Assembly (NCBI RefSeq): GCF_040496035.1
Contig: NZ_JBEPJZ010000001.1
Coordinates: 2,640,678-2,704,677, forward strand
DNA from: Agromyces sp. SYSU T00194
GTDB lineage: Bacteria; Actinomycetota; Actinomycetes; Actinomycetales; Microbacteriaceae
Reading direction: 5' to 3'
Length of the DNA stretch: 64,000 nucleotides
Under the pieces are notes generated by a model, which worked only from the letters and a program-made list of their open reading frames with translations, was not told where the DNA came from and made no database searches. Position 1 is the first letter of the stretch. Every line of letters begins with the position of its first letter. This document shows positions 28,685 through 37,800 of this stretch, in pieces. A program made the translations under genes and the position numbers.

Positions 28685-28726
28685 AGCTTCGCGCCGGCAC
28701 TCCCGGCCGAGTGCCGGCGCGAAGCT
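28685..28726 (+). promoter_or_regulatory. 17-bp hairpin at the 5' end of the LysM message
   Basis: AGCTTCGCGCCGGCACT pairs perfectly with its inverted copy at 28710-28726 across an 8-nt loop. It begins within a few nt of the transcription start predicted from TATATT and ends 4-5 nt before the GGGAGG ribosome-binding site, so it should form a very stable 5'-terminal stem that leaves the binding site just outside. Confidence 0.8.
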
Positions 28727-28741
28727 TCCGGGAGGTGCGAG

Positions 28742-29173
28742 ATGACGATGGCAATCCACAGCGGCACGGTCTTCGGTTCGCCGCGCACGACGACGACGGT
28801 CCCGAGCCGGGAACGCCCCAGCGCGGCTCGACCCAGCGCGGCGCGACCGCAGACCGACCAGATCCCCGCACGCACGAGGCTCCGCCTGACCCGGCGCGGG
28901 CGGCTCGTCTTCGGCACGCTCGGCGTGCTGATCGCGCTGGCGTTCGCGCTGCTGCTGCCGCTCGCGGCCGCTCCCGCCGTCGCCGGTGACGAGGCGGCCG
29001 AGCCGCTGCAGGTCATCACGGTCGAGCAGGGGCAGTCGCTCTGGGCCATCGCCGAGCAGATCGCGCCGCACGCCGACCCGCGCGAGGTCATCACCGACAT
29101 CCTGCGCCTCAACGGCCTCGACTCGGCCGAGCTGGTGCCCGGCCAGCAGCTCGCCCTTCCGGCCGACCGCTGA
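28742..29173 (+). CDS. LysM-domain membrane protein, probable SOS-controlled division inhibitor
   Basis: 143 residues: a Ser/Thr/Arg-rich cytosolic N terminus with a PSAAR duplication, one membrane helix (about 56-79), and an external LysM peptidoglycan-binding module (91-140, VITVEQGQSLWAIAEQIAPHAD to LVPGQQLALP). It lies divergent to lexA, exactly where Corynebacterium has divS and Mycobacterium has chiZ (Rv2719c), small membrane proteins that stop division during SOS. A LexA-like box overlaps its promoter. The role is inferred from architecture and position. A GGGAGG site 7 nt upstream supports ATG 28742. Confidence 0.88.
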   Translation: MTMAIHSGTVFGSPRTTTTVPSRERPSAARPSAARPQTDQIPARTRLRLTRRGRLVFGTLGVLIALAFALLLPLAAAPAVAGDEAAEPLQVITVEQGQSLWAIAEQIAPHADPREVITDILRLNGLDSAELVPGQQLALPADR

Positions 29174-29218
29174 GTCCGGCGGTGCCCCGGGGCGCCGAAA
29201 CACGTCGGTCGCCGTCAG

Positions 29219-29224
29219 TAGCAT
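29219..29224 (+). promoter_or_regulatory. -10 box of hisC
   Basis: TAGCAT, 6 nt before the GTG at 29231; leaderless type. Confidence 0.6.
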
Positions 29225-29230
29225 GAGTGC

Positions 29231-30307
29231 GTGACGACCCTCGACGACCTCCCGATCCGCGATGACCTCCGAGGCAAGGTGCCCTACGGCGCGCCGCAGC
29301 TGCACGTGCCCGTCGCGCTGAACGTGAACGAGAACACGCACCCGATTCCCGAGGACGTCGCGCACGACATCATCGCCCGCATCGCCCAGGCACTGCTGAG
29401 CCTCAACCGCTACCCCGACCGCGAGTTCACGGCCCTGCGCGAGGCGCTCGCGGGCTACCTCGGCCACGGGCTCTCGCCCGACCGCATCTGGGCGGCGAAC
29501 GGCTCGAACGAGGTGCTCCAGCAGGTGCTGCAGGCGTTCGGCGGGTTCGGGCGCACGGCGCTCGGCTTCGCCCCGACCTACTCGATGTACCCGCTGCTGT
29601 CGTCGGGCGTCGGCGTGGAGTGGATCGGCGCCGAGCGCGATGCCGACTTCGAGCTCTCGCCCGAGACCGCGGTGCGCGCGATCGAGCAGCACGATCCCGA
29701 CCTCGTCATCCTCTGCTCGCCGAACAACCCCACGGGCACGCCGATCCCGCTCGAGACCGTGCGCGCCGTCGCCGACGCGGCTCGCGGCATGGTCGTCGTC
29801 GACGAGGCGTACGCCGAGTTCGCCCCGCCCGGTTCGCCGAGCGCGCTGTCGCTGCTCGAGGGCCGCCCGCGCCTGATCGTCTCGCGCACCATGAGCAAGG
29901 CGTTCGCCTTCGCCGGCGCTCGGGTCGGCTACCTCGCCGCGGACCCCGCCGTGATCGACGCGATCCGGCTCGTGCGCCTGCCGTACCACCTCTCCGCGCT
30001 CACCCAGGCGGCGGCGATCGGCGCGGTCGAGCACGCGCCCGAGATGCTGGCCATGGTCGACGACATCCGCGGCCAGCGCGACCGCATCTCGGCCGAGCTC
30101 GCCGGACTCGGCTACCGCCCGTACCGCTCGTGGAGCAACTTCGTGCTCTTCGCGGGCGTCGACGACCCGCCGGCGACATGGGCGGCGCTCCGCGACCGCG
30201 GCGTCCTCGTGCGCGATGTCGGCATCCCCGGCACCCTGCGGGTGAGCGCGGGCACCGAGACCGAGACGACGGCGTTCCTCGAGGCCCTCGCGGCGGTGGG
30301 GCGCTGA
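29231..30307 (+). CDS. hisC: Histidinol-phosphate aminotransferase
   Basis: 358-residue PLP enzyme of aminotransferase class I/II; it converts imidazole-acetol phosphate to histidinol phosphate. The PLP lysine is Lys223 in [22 protein letters not shown] near residue 35, [10 protein letters not shown] and DEAYAEF are HisC-type motifs. It has its own leaderless promoter; hisB follows 53 bp later with another. hisD, which usually precedes hisC in actinobacteria, is not in this window. Confidence 0.95.
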   Translation: MTTLDDLPIRDDLRGKVPYGAPQLHVPVALNVNENTHPIPEDVAHDIIARIAQALLSLNRYPDREFTALREALAGYLGHGLSPDRIWAANGSNEVLQQVLQAFGGFGRTALGFAPTYSMYPLLSSGVGVEWIGAERDADFELSPETAVRAIEQHDPDLVILCSPNNPTGTPIPLETVRAVADAARGMVVVDEAYAEFAPPGSPSALSLLEGRPRLIVSRTMSKAFAFAGARVGYLAADPAVIDAIRLVRLPYHLSALTQAAAIGAVEHAPEMLAMVDDIRGQRDRISAELAGLGYRPYRSWSNFVLFAGVDDPPATWAALRDRGVLVRDVGIPGTLRVSAGTETETTAFLEALAAVGR

Positions 30308-30348
30308 GCGGCCCCGTCGCACGCGAGGAGCGCGGCATCCGCCCGCAA

Positions 30349-30354
30349 TAGGAT
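30349..30354 (+). promoter_or_regulatory. -10 box of hisB-hisH
   Basis: TAGGAT, 6 nt before the ATG at 30361; leaderless type. Confidence 0.65.
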
Positions 30355-30360
30355 GGCCGC

Positions 30361-30969
30361 ATGAGCACCCCCGCACGGACCGCCCGCGTGCAGCGCGAGA
30401 CGAGCGAGTCGAGCATCGACCTGTCGCTCGACCTCGACGGCACCGGAACGAGCGACATCGAGACCTCGGTGCCGTTCTACGACCACCTGCTGACGGCGTT
30501 CGCGAAGCACTCGCTGACCGACCTGACCGTGCGCGCCCGGGGCGACATCGAGATCGACGTGCACCACACGGTGGAAGACGTCGGCATCGTGCTCGGCACC
30601 GCGATCAGGCAGGCGCTCGGCGACAAGCGCGGCATCTCGCGCTACGGCGACGCGCTCGTGCCGCTCGACGAGGCGCTCGCGCAGGCCGTCGTCGACCTCT
30701 CCGGCCGGCCGTACCTCGTGCACACAGGCGAGCCCGCGGGCTTCGAGTTCCACCTGATCGGCGGGCACTTCACCGGCTCCATGGTGCGTCACGTGTTCGA
30801 GGCCATCACGTTCCACGCGGCGATGACCGTGCACGTCGACGTGCGCGCGGGCCGCGACCCGCACCACATCGCCGAGGCCGAGTTCAAGGCGTTCGCGCGC
30901 GCGTTCCGCCAGGCGAAGGCGCTCGACCCGCTGGTGTCGGGCGTGCCCTCGACGAAGGGCGCGCTGTGA
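30361..30969 (+). CDS. hisB: Imidazoleglycerol-phosphate dehydratase
   Basis: 202-residue monofunctional HisB (no phosphatase domain), the manganese enzyme of histidine synthesis. The two metal-binding repeats are visible: [13 protein letters not shown] with [10 protein letters not shown], and [19 protein letters not shown] with [17 protein letters not shown]. The start is set by a TAGGAT box 6 nt upstream. The stop overlaps hisH as GTGA. Confidence 0.97.
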   Translation: MSTPARTARVQRETSESSIDLSLDLDGTGTSDIETSVPFYDHLLTAFAKHSLTDLTVRARGDIEIDVHHTVEDVGIVLGTAIRQALGDKRGISRYGDALVPLDEALAQAVVDLSGRPYLVHTGEPAGFEFHLIGGHFTGSMVRHVFEAITFHAAMTVHVDVRAGRDPHHIAEAEFKAFARAFRQAKALDPLVSGVPSTKGAL

Positions 30970-31601
30970 GCCGACCGAGCGTGGTCGTGCTCGACTACGG
31001 CACCGGCAACGTGCACTCCGCGGTCAAGGCGCTCGAGCGCGCCGGTGCCGAGGTGGAGCTCACGGCCGACCGCACGGCGGCGATGGAGGCCGACGGCCTG
31101 CTCGTCCCCGGCGTCGGCGCGTTCAGCGCCGTCATGGCCGCCCTGAAGGGCGTGCGCGGCGACGAGATCATCGACCGCCGCCTTGCGGGCGGCCGCCCCG
31201 TGATGGGCATCTGCGTCGGCATGCAGGTGCTCTTCGAGCACGGCATCGAGCGCGGCGTCGACACCGAGGGGCTCGGCGAGTGGCCCGGTACGGTCACCGA
31301 GCTGCCGGCATCCGTGCTGCCCCACATGGGCTGGAACACGGTGCGGGCGCCCGACGACTCGGCGCTCTTCGAGGGCCTGCACGACGAGCGCTTCTACTTC
31401 GTGCACTCCTACGCGGCCACCGAGTGGACGCTCGACGTGCAGCCGCCGTTCCCGCAGCCGCGCGTGACCTGGTCGGAGCACGGTGCGCCGTTCCTCGCCG
31501 CGGTCGAGAACGGGCCGCTCGTGGCGACGCAGTTCCACCCGGAGAAGTCGGCCGACGCGGGCATCCGCCTGCTCGCGAACTGGCTCGGCACCCTCCGCTG
31601 A
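30966..31601 (+). CDS. hisH: Imidazole glycerol phosphate synthase subunit HisH
   Basis: 211-residue class I glutamine amidotransferase supplying ammonia to HisF. The catalytic triad is Cys83 (MGICVGMQ), His191 and Glu193 (QFHPEKS). The N-terminal [16 protein letters not shown] is typical of HisH. The partner HisF is not encoded in this window; priA (hisA function) lies downstream. Translation is coupled to hisB. Confidence 0.96.
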   Translation: MSRPSVVVLDYGTGNVHSAVKALERAGAEVELTADRTAAMEADGLLVPGVGAFSAVMAALKGVRGDEIIDRRLAGGRPVMGICVGMQVLFEHGIERGVDTEGLGEWPGTVTELPASVLPHMGWNTVRAPDDSALFEGLHDERFYFVHSYAATEWTLDVQPPFPQPRVTWSEHGAPFLAAVENGPLVATQFHPEKSADAGIRLLANWLGTLR

Positions 31602-31654
31602 GGCCGGGCGCCGCTGCGGCCCGTCACGTGCACGAGGTGGCCCTCGCACGCGAG

Positions 31655-31660
31655 TAGGAT
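31655..31660 (+). promoter_or_regulatory. -10 box upstream of priA
   Basis: TAGGAT. The predicted transcript starts near 31667, giving priA a leader of about 45 nt that contains a possible 14-codon upstream ORF. Confidence 0.5.
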
Positions 31661-31669
31661 GCTGTGACT

Positions 31670-31714
31670 GTGCCGGTCTCCCGCTCCAGCGAGACCACGA
31701 TACGAGGACAGTGA
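31670..31714 (+). CDS. Possible 14-codon upstream ORF coupled to priA
   Basis: GTG at 31670 opens a 14-residue frame ([14 protein letters not shown]) that ends in TGA at 31712-31714, sharing its A with the priA ATG (TGATG). It begins close to the transcript start predicted from TAGGAT at 31655-31660. It could deliver ribosomes to priA by termination-reinitiation. It has no histidine codons, so it is not a classical His leader. It may also be chance. Confidence 0.3.
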   Translation: MPVSRSSETTIRGQ

Positions 31715-32460
31715 TGAGCGAGTTCAACAGGACCCCGCGTCTTGTGCTGCTCCCGGCGGTGGACGTCGCCGGTGGCAAGGCGGTCCGCCTGACCCAGGGC
31801 GAGGCCGGGACCGAGACCAACTACGGCGACCCGATCGATGCGGCCGAGGACTGGGCCCGGCAGGGTGCCGAGTGGATCCACCTGGTCGACCTCGACGCGG
31901 CGTTCGGCCGCGGGAGCAACACCGGGATCCTGAAGAAGGTCATCCGCCAGGTGCGCGGCGTGAACATCGAGCTGTCGGGCGGCATCCGCGACGACGCGTC
32001 GCTCGAGAAGGCACTCGAGATCGGCGCCAAGCGCATCAACCTCGGCACCGCGGCGCTCGAGAACCCCGAGTGGGCGGCGTCGGTCATCGCCCAGTACGGC
32101 GAGGCGATCGCGGTCGGGCTCGACGTGCGCGGCACGACGCTCGCCGCACGCGGCTGGACCAAGGAGGGCGGCGACCTCTGGCAGGTCATGGACCGCCTCG
32201 AGGAGGCCGGCTGCGCCCGTTACGTCGTCACGGACGTCACCAAGGACGGCACGCTGCAGGGCCCGAACGTCGACCTGCTCCGGCAGGTGATGGAGCGCAC
32301 CCGCCGCCCCGTCATCGCCTCGGGCGGCATCTCGAGCCTCGACGACCTCGCGGCGCTGCGCGAGCTCGTACCGCTCGGCTTGGAGGGCGCGATCGTGGGC
32401 AAGGCGCTGTACTCGGGCGCGTTCACGCTCGCCGAGGCGCTGGATGTCGCCGGCCACTGA
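31714..32460 (+). CDS. priA: PriA: bifunctional HisA/TrpF phosphoribosyl isomerase
   Basis: 248-residue (beta/alpha)8 barrel that catalyses the Amadori rearrangement in both histidine (ProFAR) and tryptophan (PRA) synthesis in actinobacteria lacking trpF. Catalytic acids are Asp17 in [11 protein letters not shown] and Asp174 in [15 protein letters not shown]. Phosphate-binding loops GIRDDASLE and GGISSLDD are present. ATG is preceded by ACGAGGACAGTG; an adjacent GTG (31711) is a possible alternative. Dual specificity follows from the family, not from a residue I can prove here. Confidence 0.93.
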   Translation: MSEFNRTPRLVLLPAVDVAGGKAVRLTQGEAGTETNYGDPIDAAEDWARQGAEWIHLVDLDAAFGRGSNTGILKKVIRQVRGVNIELSGGIRDDASLEKALEIGAKRINLGTAALENPEWAASVIAQYGEAIAVGLDVRGTTLAARGWTKEGGDLWQVMDRLEEAGCARYVVTDVTKDGTLQGPNVDLLRQVMERTRRPVIASGGISSLDDLAALRELVPLGLEGAIVGKALYSGAFTLAEALDVAGH

Positions 32461-33286
32461 GCCGGGCAGGGGCGAACCGGCGGATGCCGCGGGCTCGTCG
32501 AGTGACGCGGCGCCCACGCTTCCGGAACACCTCGCCGACTCGGCGGGCCAGCCGTGGGCGGGCCGCGCGTTCACCCCGAACACCCATGCGGCCGACGACG
32601 GCGCGATGCCGGAGCGCCTCGGTGAGGCGATCCGGCGGTTCCGTGCGCGCGAGGTCGGGCAGTCCGACGTCGTCGACGCGTTCCGCGAGGCTCGGCTGCT
32701 GATCCCGCTCGTCGCCCGCCTGGGCGACGGCGGCACCGAGGTCGGCGCGCACGGCCTGGCGATCGAGAAGAGCCAGGAGCTCGCGATCGTGACGGTCGCG
32801 GGCCCCGACGGGCGCAACGTGCTGCCCGTGTTCGGGTCGGTCGCCGCGATGTCGGCGTGGAACCCCGAGGCGCGTCCGGTGCCGGCCGACGGCGTGCGGG
32901 TGGCGCTGGCCGCCGCGAGCGAGGACACCGAGCTCGTCGTGCTCGACCCGGGCAGCGCCGGGGAGTTCGTGGTCCGCCGCCCCGCGCTGTGGGCGGTCGC
33001 GCAATCCGAGCCCTGGCGCCCGGCGTTCGAGGACGACGCCGTGCGCGACGCCTTCGCGCGCTCGATCTCGAGCGAGCTCGCCGCCGTCGCGACCACCCTC
33101 GAGCCGGGCGACCCGGGGGCGCGCCTGGCGGGCCCCGAGGTCGTCGTGCGCCTGGAGCTGCTCGCGGGCCTCGAGCGCGCCGAGCTCGATGCCGTGCTGC
33201 AGCGCCTCGCGCAGCGCTGGGCCGCCGACGACGCCATCGCGACCCGCGTCGACAGCCTCACCGTGCGGCTCGTCACCGCCGGCTGA
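32444..33286 (+). CDS. SseB family protein
   Basis: 280 residues with a disordered first ~45 residues and then an SseB-type alpha/beta domain: [50 protein letters not shown] and the later [20 protein letters not shown] strand. SseB-like genes commonly follow priA in actinobacteria; their function is not established. The ATG at 32444 overlaps the priA end by 17 bp; other in-frame starts within the disordered part are possible. Confidence 0.88.
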   Translation: MSPATEPGRGEPADAAGSSSDAAPTLPEHLADSAGQPWAGRAFTPNTHAADDGAMPERLGEAIRRFRAREVGQSDVVDAFREARLLIPLVARLGDGGTEVGAHGLAIEKSQELAIVTVAGPDGRNVLPVFGSVAAMSAWNPEARPVPADGVRVALAAASEDTELVVLDPGSAGEFVVRRPALWAVAQSEPWRPAFEDDAVRDAFARSISSELAAVATTLEPGDPGARLAGPEVVVRLELLAGLERAELDAVLQRLAQRWAADDAIATRVDSLTVRLVTAG

Positions 33287-33364
33287 GGCCGCGTCGCGTT
33301 CGCGCCCCTACCGCTGGTCGCGCGGAGGGGGCAGACTTCGGGCAGGTCAACCCGAGGAGTGCGC

Positions 33365-34756
33365 GTGGCGGACGGCATCGAGAACCCGGTCGACTACGAC
33401 GCTGCGCTGGACGCGGCCACCCGTGCGTCGCGACGATGGCTGGCCGGCCTGCAGGACCGTCCGTTCGACGCCCCGGCCGACGTCGAGGCGGTGAAGGACG
33501 CCCTCGGTCGTGACCTCGCCGCCGGCGGTCGCGCCGCCTCCGAGGTGATCGAGCACCTGGCGGAGACGGTCGAGCCCGCACTGCTGCTCAGCCAGTCCGG
33601 CCGATTCTTCGGCTGGGTGTTCGGCGGCACGCTCCCGGCGGCCCTCGCGGCGGACTGGCTGGTCGCGGCGTGGGACCAGGACGCGCTGTCGCGGTCGTGG
33701 ATGCCCGGCACGACGGCCGCCGAGGAGCTCGCGGGCGAGTGGGTGGCCGACCTGCTCGGATTCCCCGCCCGCACCGAGGTCGGCTTCACGACCGGCGCGA
33801 CGATGGCGAACTTCTCCGGCCTGCTGGTCGGGCGCGACACGGTGCTCGCCGATGCCGGCTGGGACGTGTCCGTCGACGGGCTCGCGGCAGCGCCGCCGGT
33901 CCGCGTGGTGGTCGGGGCCGCACGCCACGCCTCGGTGGAACTGGCGCTGCGCTATCTCGGCCTCGGGGCACCGGTCGCGGTCGCGGCCGACGACCAGGGC
34001 CGCATCGACGTGACGGCGCTGGAGCGCGAACTGGCCACCGCGGACGGGCCGACACTGGTGTGCCTCCAGGCGGGAGACCTCCACTCCGGTGCCTTCGACG
34101 ACCTCGAGGCCGCCGTCGCCGTCGCGCACGCGGCGGGCGCCCGGGTACACGTCGACGGGGCGTTCGGGCTGTGGGCGGCGGCCTCGCCGTCGGCCCGCCA
34201 TCTGACGGCGGGGCTGGAGGGCGTCGACTCCGCGAGCACCGACGCGCACAAGACGCTGAACGTGCCGTACGACTGCGGGATCGTCTTCTGCACCCGGCCG
34301 GGCCTGATGCAGCGCTCGCTCGGCACGCGCGCGAGCTACCTTCCACCCCCGGGTGCGACGCCCGATCCCATGGACACCGCGCCCGAGATGTCCCGGCGTG
34401 CCCGCGGGGTGCCGGTCTACGCCGCGCTGGCCGCGCTCGGCCGGGACGGTGTCGCAGCGCTCGTGGATCGCCTCATCGCGGGTGCGTCGCGCCTGGCGGC
34501 GGGCCTCGACGCCATCCCCGGCGTCCGCGTGCTGAACACGGTCGAGTACACGCAGGTGTGCGTCGCGTTCGAGGACGATGCCGCGACGGATGCCGCCTAT
34601 GCGCACGTCATGGCGAGCGGGGAGGCGTTCGTGTTCCCGTCGGTGTGGCGTGGGCGCCACGTCATCCGGTTCTCGGTGAGCAACTGGACGACCGGCGAGG
34701 CCGAGATCGACCGCACGATCGAGGCGGTGCGCCGGGCGGCGTCCGAGGCCGGGTGA
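33365..34756 (+). CDS. Group II PLP-dependent decarboxylase
   Basis: 463-residue fold-type I PLP enzyme of the aromatic/glutamate decarboxylase superfamily. The PLP lysine is Lys296 in STDAHKTLNVPYDCG. SQSGRFFGWVFGGTLP and TTGATMANFSGLLVGRD are cofactor-binding segments, and VHVDGAFGLWAAAS carries the aspartate that contacts the pyridine ring. Substrate specificity (amino-acid decarboxylation or aldehyde formation) is not predictable from these motifs. GTG 33365 is favoured over GTG 33359 because a GAGGA site ends 6 nt before it. Monocistronic by appearance. Confidence 0.88.
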   Translation: MADGIENPVDYDAALDAATRASRRWLAGLQDRPFDAPADVEAVKDALGRDLAAGGRAASEVIEHLAETVEPALLLSQSGRFFGWVFGGTLPAALAADWLVAAWDQDALSRSWMPGTTAAEELAGEWVADLLGFPARTEVGFTTGATMANFSGLLVGRDTVLADAGWDVSVDGLAAAPPVRVVVGAARHASVELALRYLGLGAPVAVAADDQGRIDVTALERELATADGPTLVCLQAGDLHSGAFDDLEAAVAVAHAAGARVHVDGAFGLWAAASPSARHLTAGLEGVDSASTDAHKTLNVPYDCGIVFCTRPGLMQRSLGTRASYLPPPGATPDPMDTAPEMSRRARGVPVYAALAALGRDGVAALVDRLIAGASRLAAGLDAIPGVRVLNTVEYTQVCVAFEDDAATDAAYAHVMASGEAFVFPSVWRGRHVIRFSVSNWTTGEAEIDRTIEAVRRAASEAG

Positions 34757-34811
34757 GTGCCGTCCCGACCCGGAGGGCCGCGGTGTCCGTGGGATCGGCT
34801 TGAATGGTCGT

Positions 34812-37800
34812 GTGGGCTCCGTGCTCGATCGTTTCTCGGATGCCACGCGCGCGTGGTTCACCGAGTCGTTCCGCGCGCCCACCGACGCGCAGTCCGGCGC
34901 CTGGGACGCGATCTCGCGCGGCGACCACTCGCTCATCGTCGCCCCCACGGGCTCCGGCAAGACGCTCGCCGCGTTCCTCTGGGCGATCGACCGCCTCGCG
35001 CGCGGGCACGCGGAGGAGGCGCAGCGAGCGGATGCCCCGCGTCGCGGCACGCGCGTGCTCTACATCTCGCCGCTGAAGGCGCTCGGCGTCGACGTCGAGC
35101 GCAACCTGCGGGCCCCGCTCGTGGGCATCGCGCGCACCTCCGAGCGGCTCGGCGTCGCCGCCCCCGACATCACCGTCGGCGTGCGCTCGGGCGACACGCC
35201 CCCGGCAGAGCGCCGCGGGCTCGTGCGCAACCCGCCCGAGATCCTGATCACGACGCCCGAGTCGCTGTTCCTGCTGCTCACGTCGAGCGCGCGCGAGTCG
35301 CTCGTCGACGTCGACACCGTGATCGTCGACGAGATCCACGCGATCGCGGGCACCAAGCGCGGCGCGCACCTCGCCCTCTCGCTCGAGCGCCTCGACGCGC
35401 TGCTCGAGCGCCCGGCGCAGCGCATCGGCCTGTCGGCGACGGTGCGCCCGCACGAGGAGGTCGCCCGGTTCCTCGCGGGCACCGGGCCCGTCAGCATCGT
35501 CGCCCCGCCGTCGGGCAAGCGATTCGACCTGCGGGTCGTCGTGCCGCTGGAGGACATGGGCGACCTCGCGGCCGAGCAGGGCAGCATCTGGCCGCATGTC
35601 GAGGAGGCGATCGTCGACGACGTGCTCGCGCACCGCTCGTCGATCGTGTTCGCGAACTCCCGGCGACTCGCCGAACGGCTCACCGCGCGCCTGAACGAGA
35701 TCCACGCCGAGCGCACGGGGGCGGCCGGCGACGGGGCATCCGACGGCTTCGTGCCGCCGCCGACGCGGCCGCCTGCGGAGATGATCGCCGCGTCGGGCGC
35801 GACCGCGGGGGCCGAGCCCCTGCTCGCCCGGGCGCACCACGGCTCGGTGAGCAAGGAGGAGCGCGCCGGCATCGAGGACGACCTGAAGTCGGGGCGCCTG
35901 CGCTGCGTCGTCGCCACGTCGAGCCTCGAGCTCGGCATCGACATGGGCGCGGTCGACCTCGTCGTGCAGGTCGAGTCGCCGCCGTCGGTCGCGAGCGGGC
36001 TGCAGCGCGTCGGCCGCGCGGGCCACCAGGTCGGCGAGGTCTCGCGCGGCGTGCTCTACCCGAAGCACCGCGCCGACCTCGTGCACACCGCGGTGGCGAC
36101 CGAGCGCATGGTGCAGGGCGCGATCGAGGAGCTCGCCATTCCCGCCAACCCGCTCGACGTGCTCGCCCAGCAGACCGTCGCGGCCTGCGCGCTCGACCCG
36201 CTCGACGTCGACGAGTGGTACGACGCCGTCCGGCGCACCGCCCCGTTCGCGGCGCTCCCGCGCTCGGCGTACGACGCGACGCTCGACCTGCTCGCGGGCC
36301 GCTACCCGTCCGACCGGTTCGCCGAGCTGCGCCCGCGCATCGTGTGGGACCGCGATGCGGGCACCGTGTCGGGCCGCCCGGGGGCCCAGCGGCTCGCCGT
36401 CACGAGCGGCGGCACGATTCCCGACCGCGGCATGTTCGGCGTCTTCATGGCGGGGGAGGAGGGCACCAACCGCCGCGTCGGCGAGCTCGACGAGGAGATG
36501 GTCTACGAGTCGCGCGTGGGCGACGTGTTCGCGCTCGGAGCGACGAGCTGGCGCATCCAGGACATCACGCACGACCGCGTGGTCGTCACCCCGGCGTTCG
36601 GGCAGCCCGGGCGCCTGCCGTTCTGGAAGGGCGACGGCCTGGGGCGCCCCGCGGAGCTCGGCCGCGCGATCGGCGCGTTCGTGCGCGAGGTCGCCGACGC
36701 GACCCCGGCGGATGCCTCGGCCCGCGCCCGCACGGCCGGGCTCGACGAGCGCGCCACGACGAACCTGGTCGCCTTCCTCGAGGAGCAGCGCCGCGCGACC
36801 CGGCACCTGCCGACCGACCGCACCATCGTGGTCGAGCGCTTCCGCGACGAACTCGGCGACTGGCGGGTCGTCATGCACGCCCCGTTCGGCAGCCCCGTGC
36901 ACGCACCGTGGGCGCTCGCGGTGGGCGCGCGCATCCGCGAGCGGTGCGGGGTCGACGCGAACGCGGTCGCGAGCGACGACGGCATCGTCATCCGCATGCC
37001 CGACACGGGCGGCGACCCGCCGTCGGCCGACCTGTTCGTGTTCGAGACCGACGAGCTGGTCGAACTCGTGACCGAGGAGGTCGGCGGCTCGGCGCTGTTC
37101 GCCTCGCGCTTCCGCGAGTGCGCCGCGCGGGCGCTGCTGCTGCCGCGCCTGAACCCGGGCCGGCGCTCGCCGCTCTGGCAGCAGCGGCAGCGCGCCTCGC
37201 AGCTGCTCGAGGTGGCGAAGGACTACGGCGACTTCCCGATCATCCTCGAGACCGTGCGCGAATGCCTGCAGGACGTCTACGACCTCCCCTCGCTGCGCAC
37301 CATCGCCGACGACATCACCGCCCGTCGCATCCGCGTCGTCGAGACCGAGACCGAGACCGCGAGCCCGTTCGCCGCGAGCCTGCTGTTCGGCTACGTCGGC
37401 GCCTTCATGTACGAGGGCGACTCGCCGCTCGCCGAGCGCCGGGCCGCGGCGCTCTCGCTCGACACGGCGATGCTGGCCGAGCTCCTCGGCACCGTCGAGC
37501 TGCGCGAACTGCTCGACCCCGAGGTCGTGGCGCAGGCCGAGGCCGAGCTGCAGCGCCTCGACCCCGAGCGTCGCGCCCGTGGCACGGAGGGCATCGCCGA
37601 CCTGCTCCGCGAGCTCGGCCCACTGTCGGCCGACGAGGTGGCGGCGCGGGTCGAGGCCGGCACGGATGCCGCGGGCGGACTCGCCGAACTCGCCGCCGCG
37701 CGGCGCGTGGCCGAGGTCTCGTTCGCCGGCGCCGACCGCTGGGCGGTCGTGGAGGATGCCAGCCGCCTGCGCGACGCACTGGGCGTGCCGATCCCGCCCG

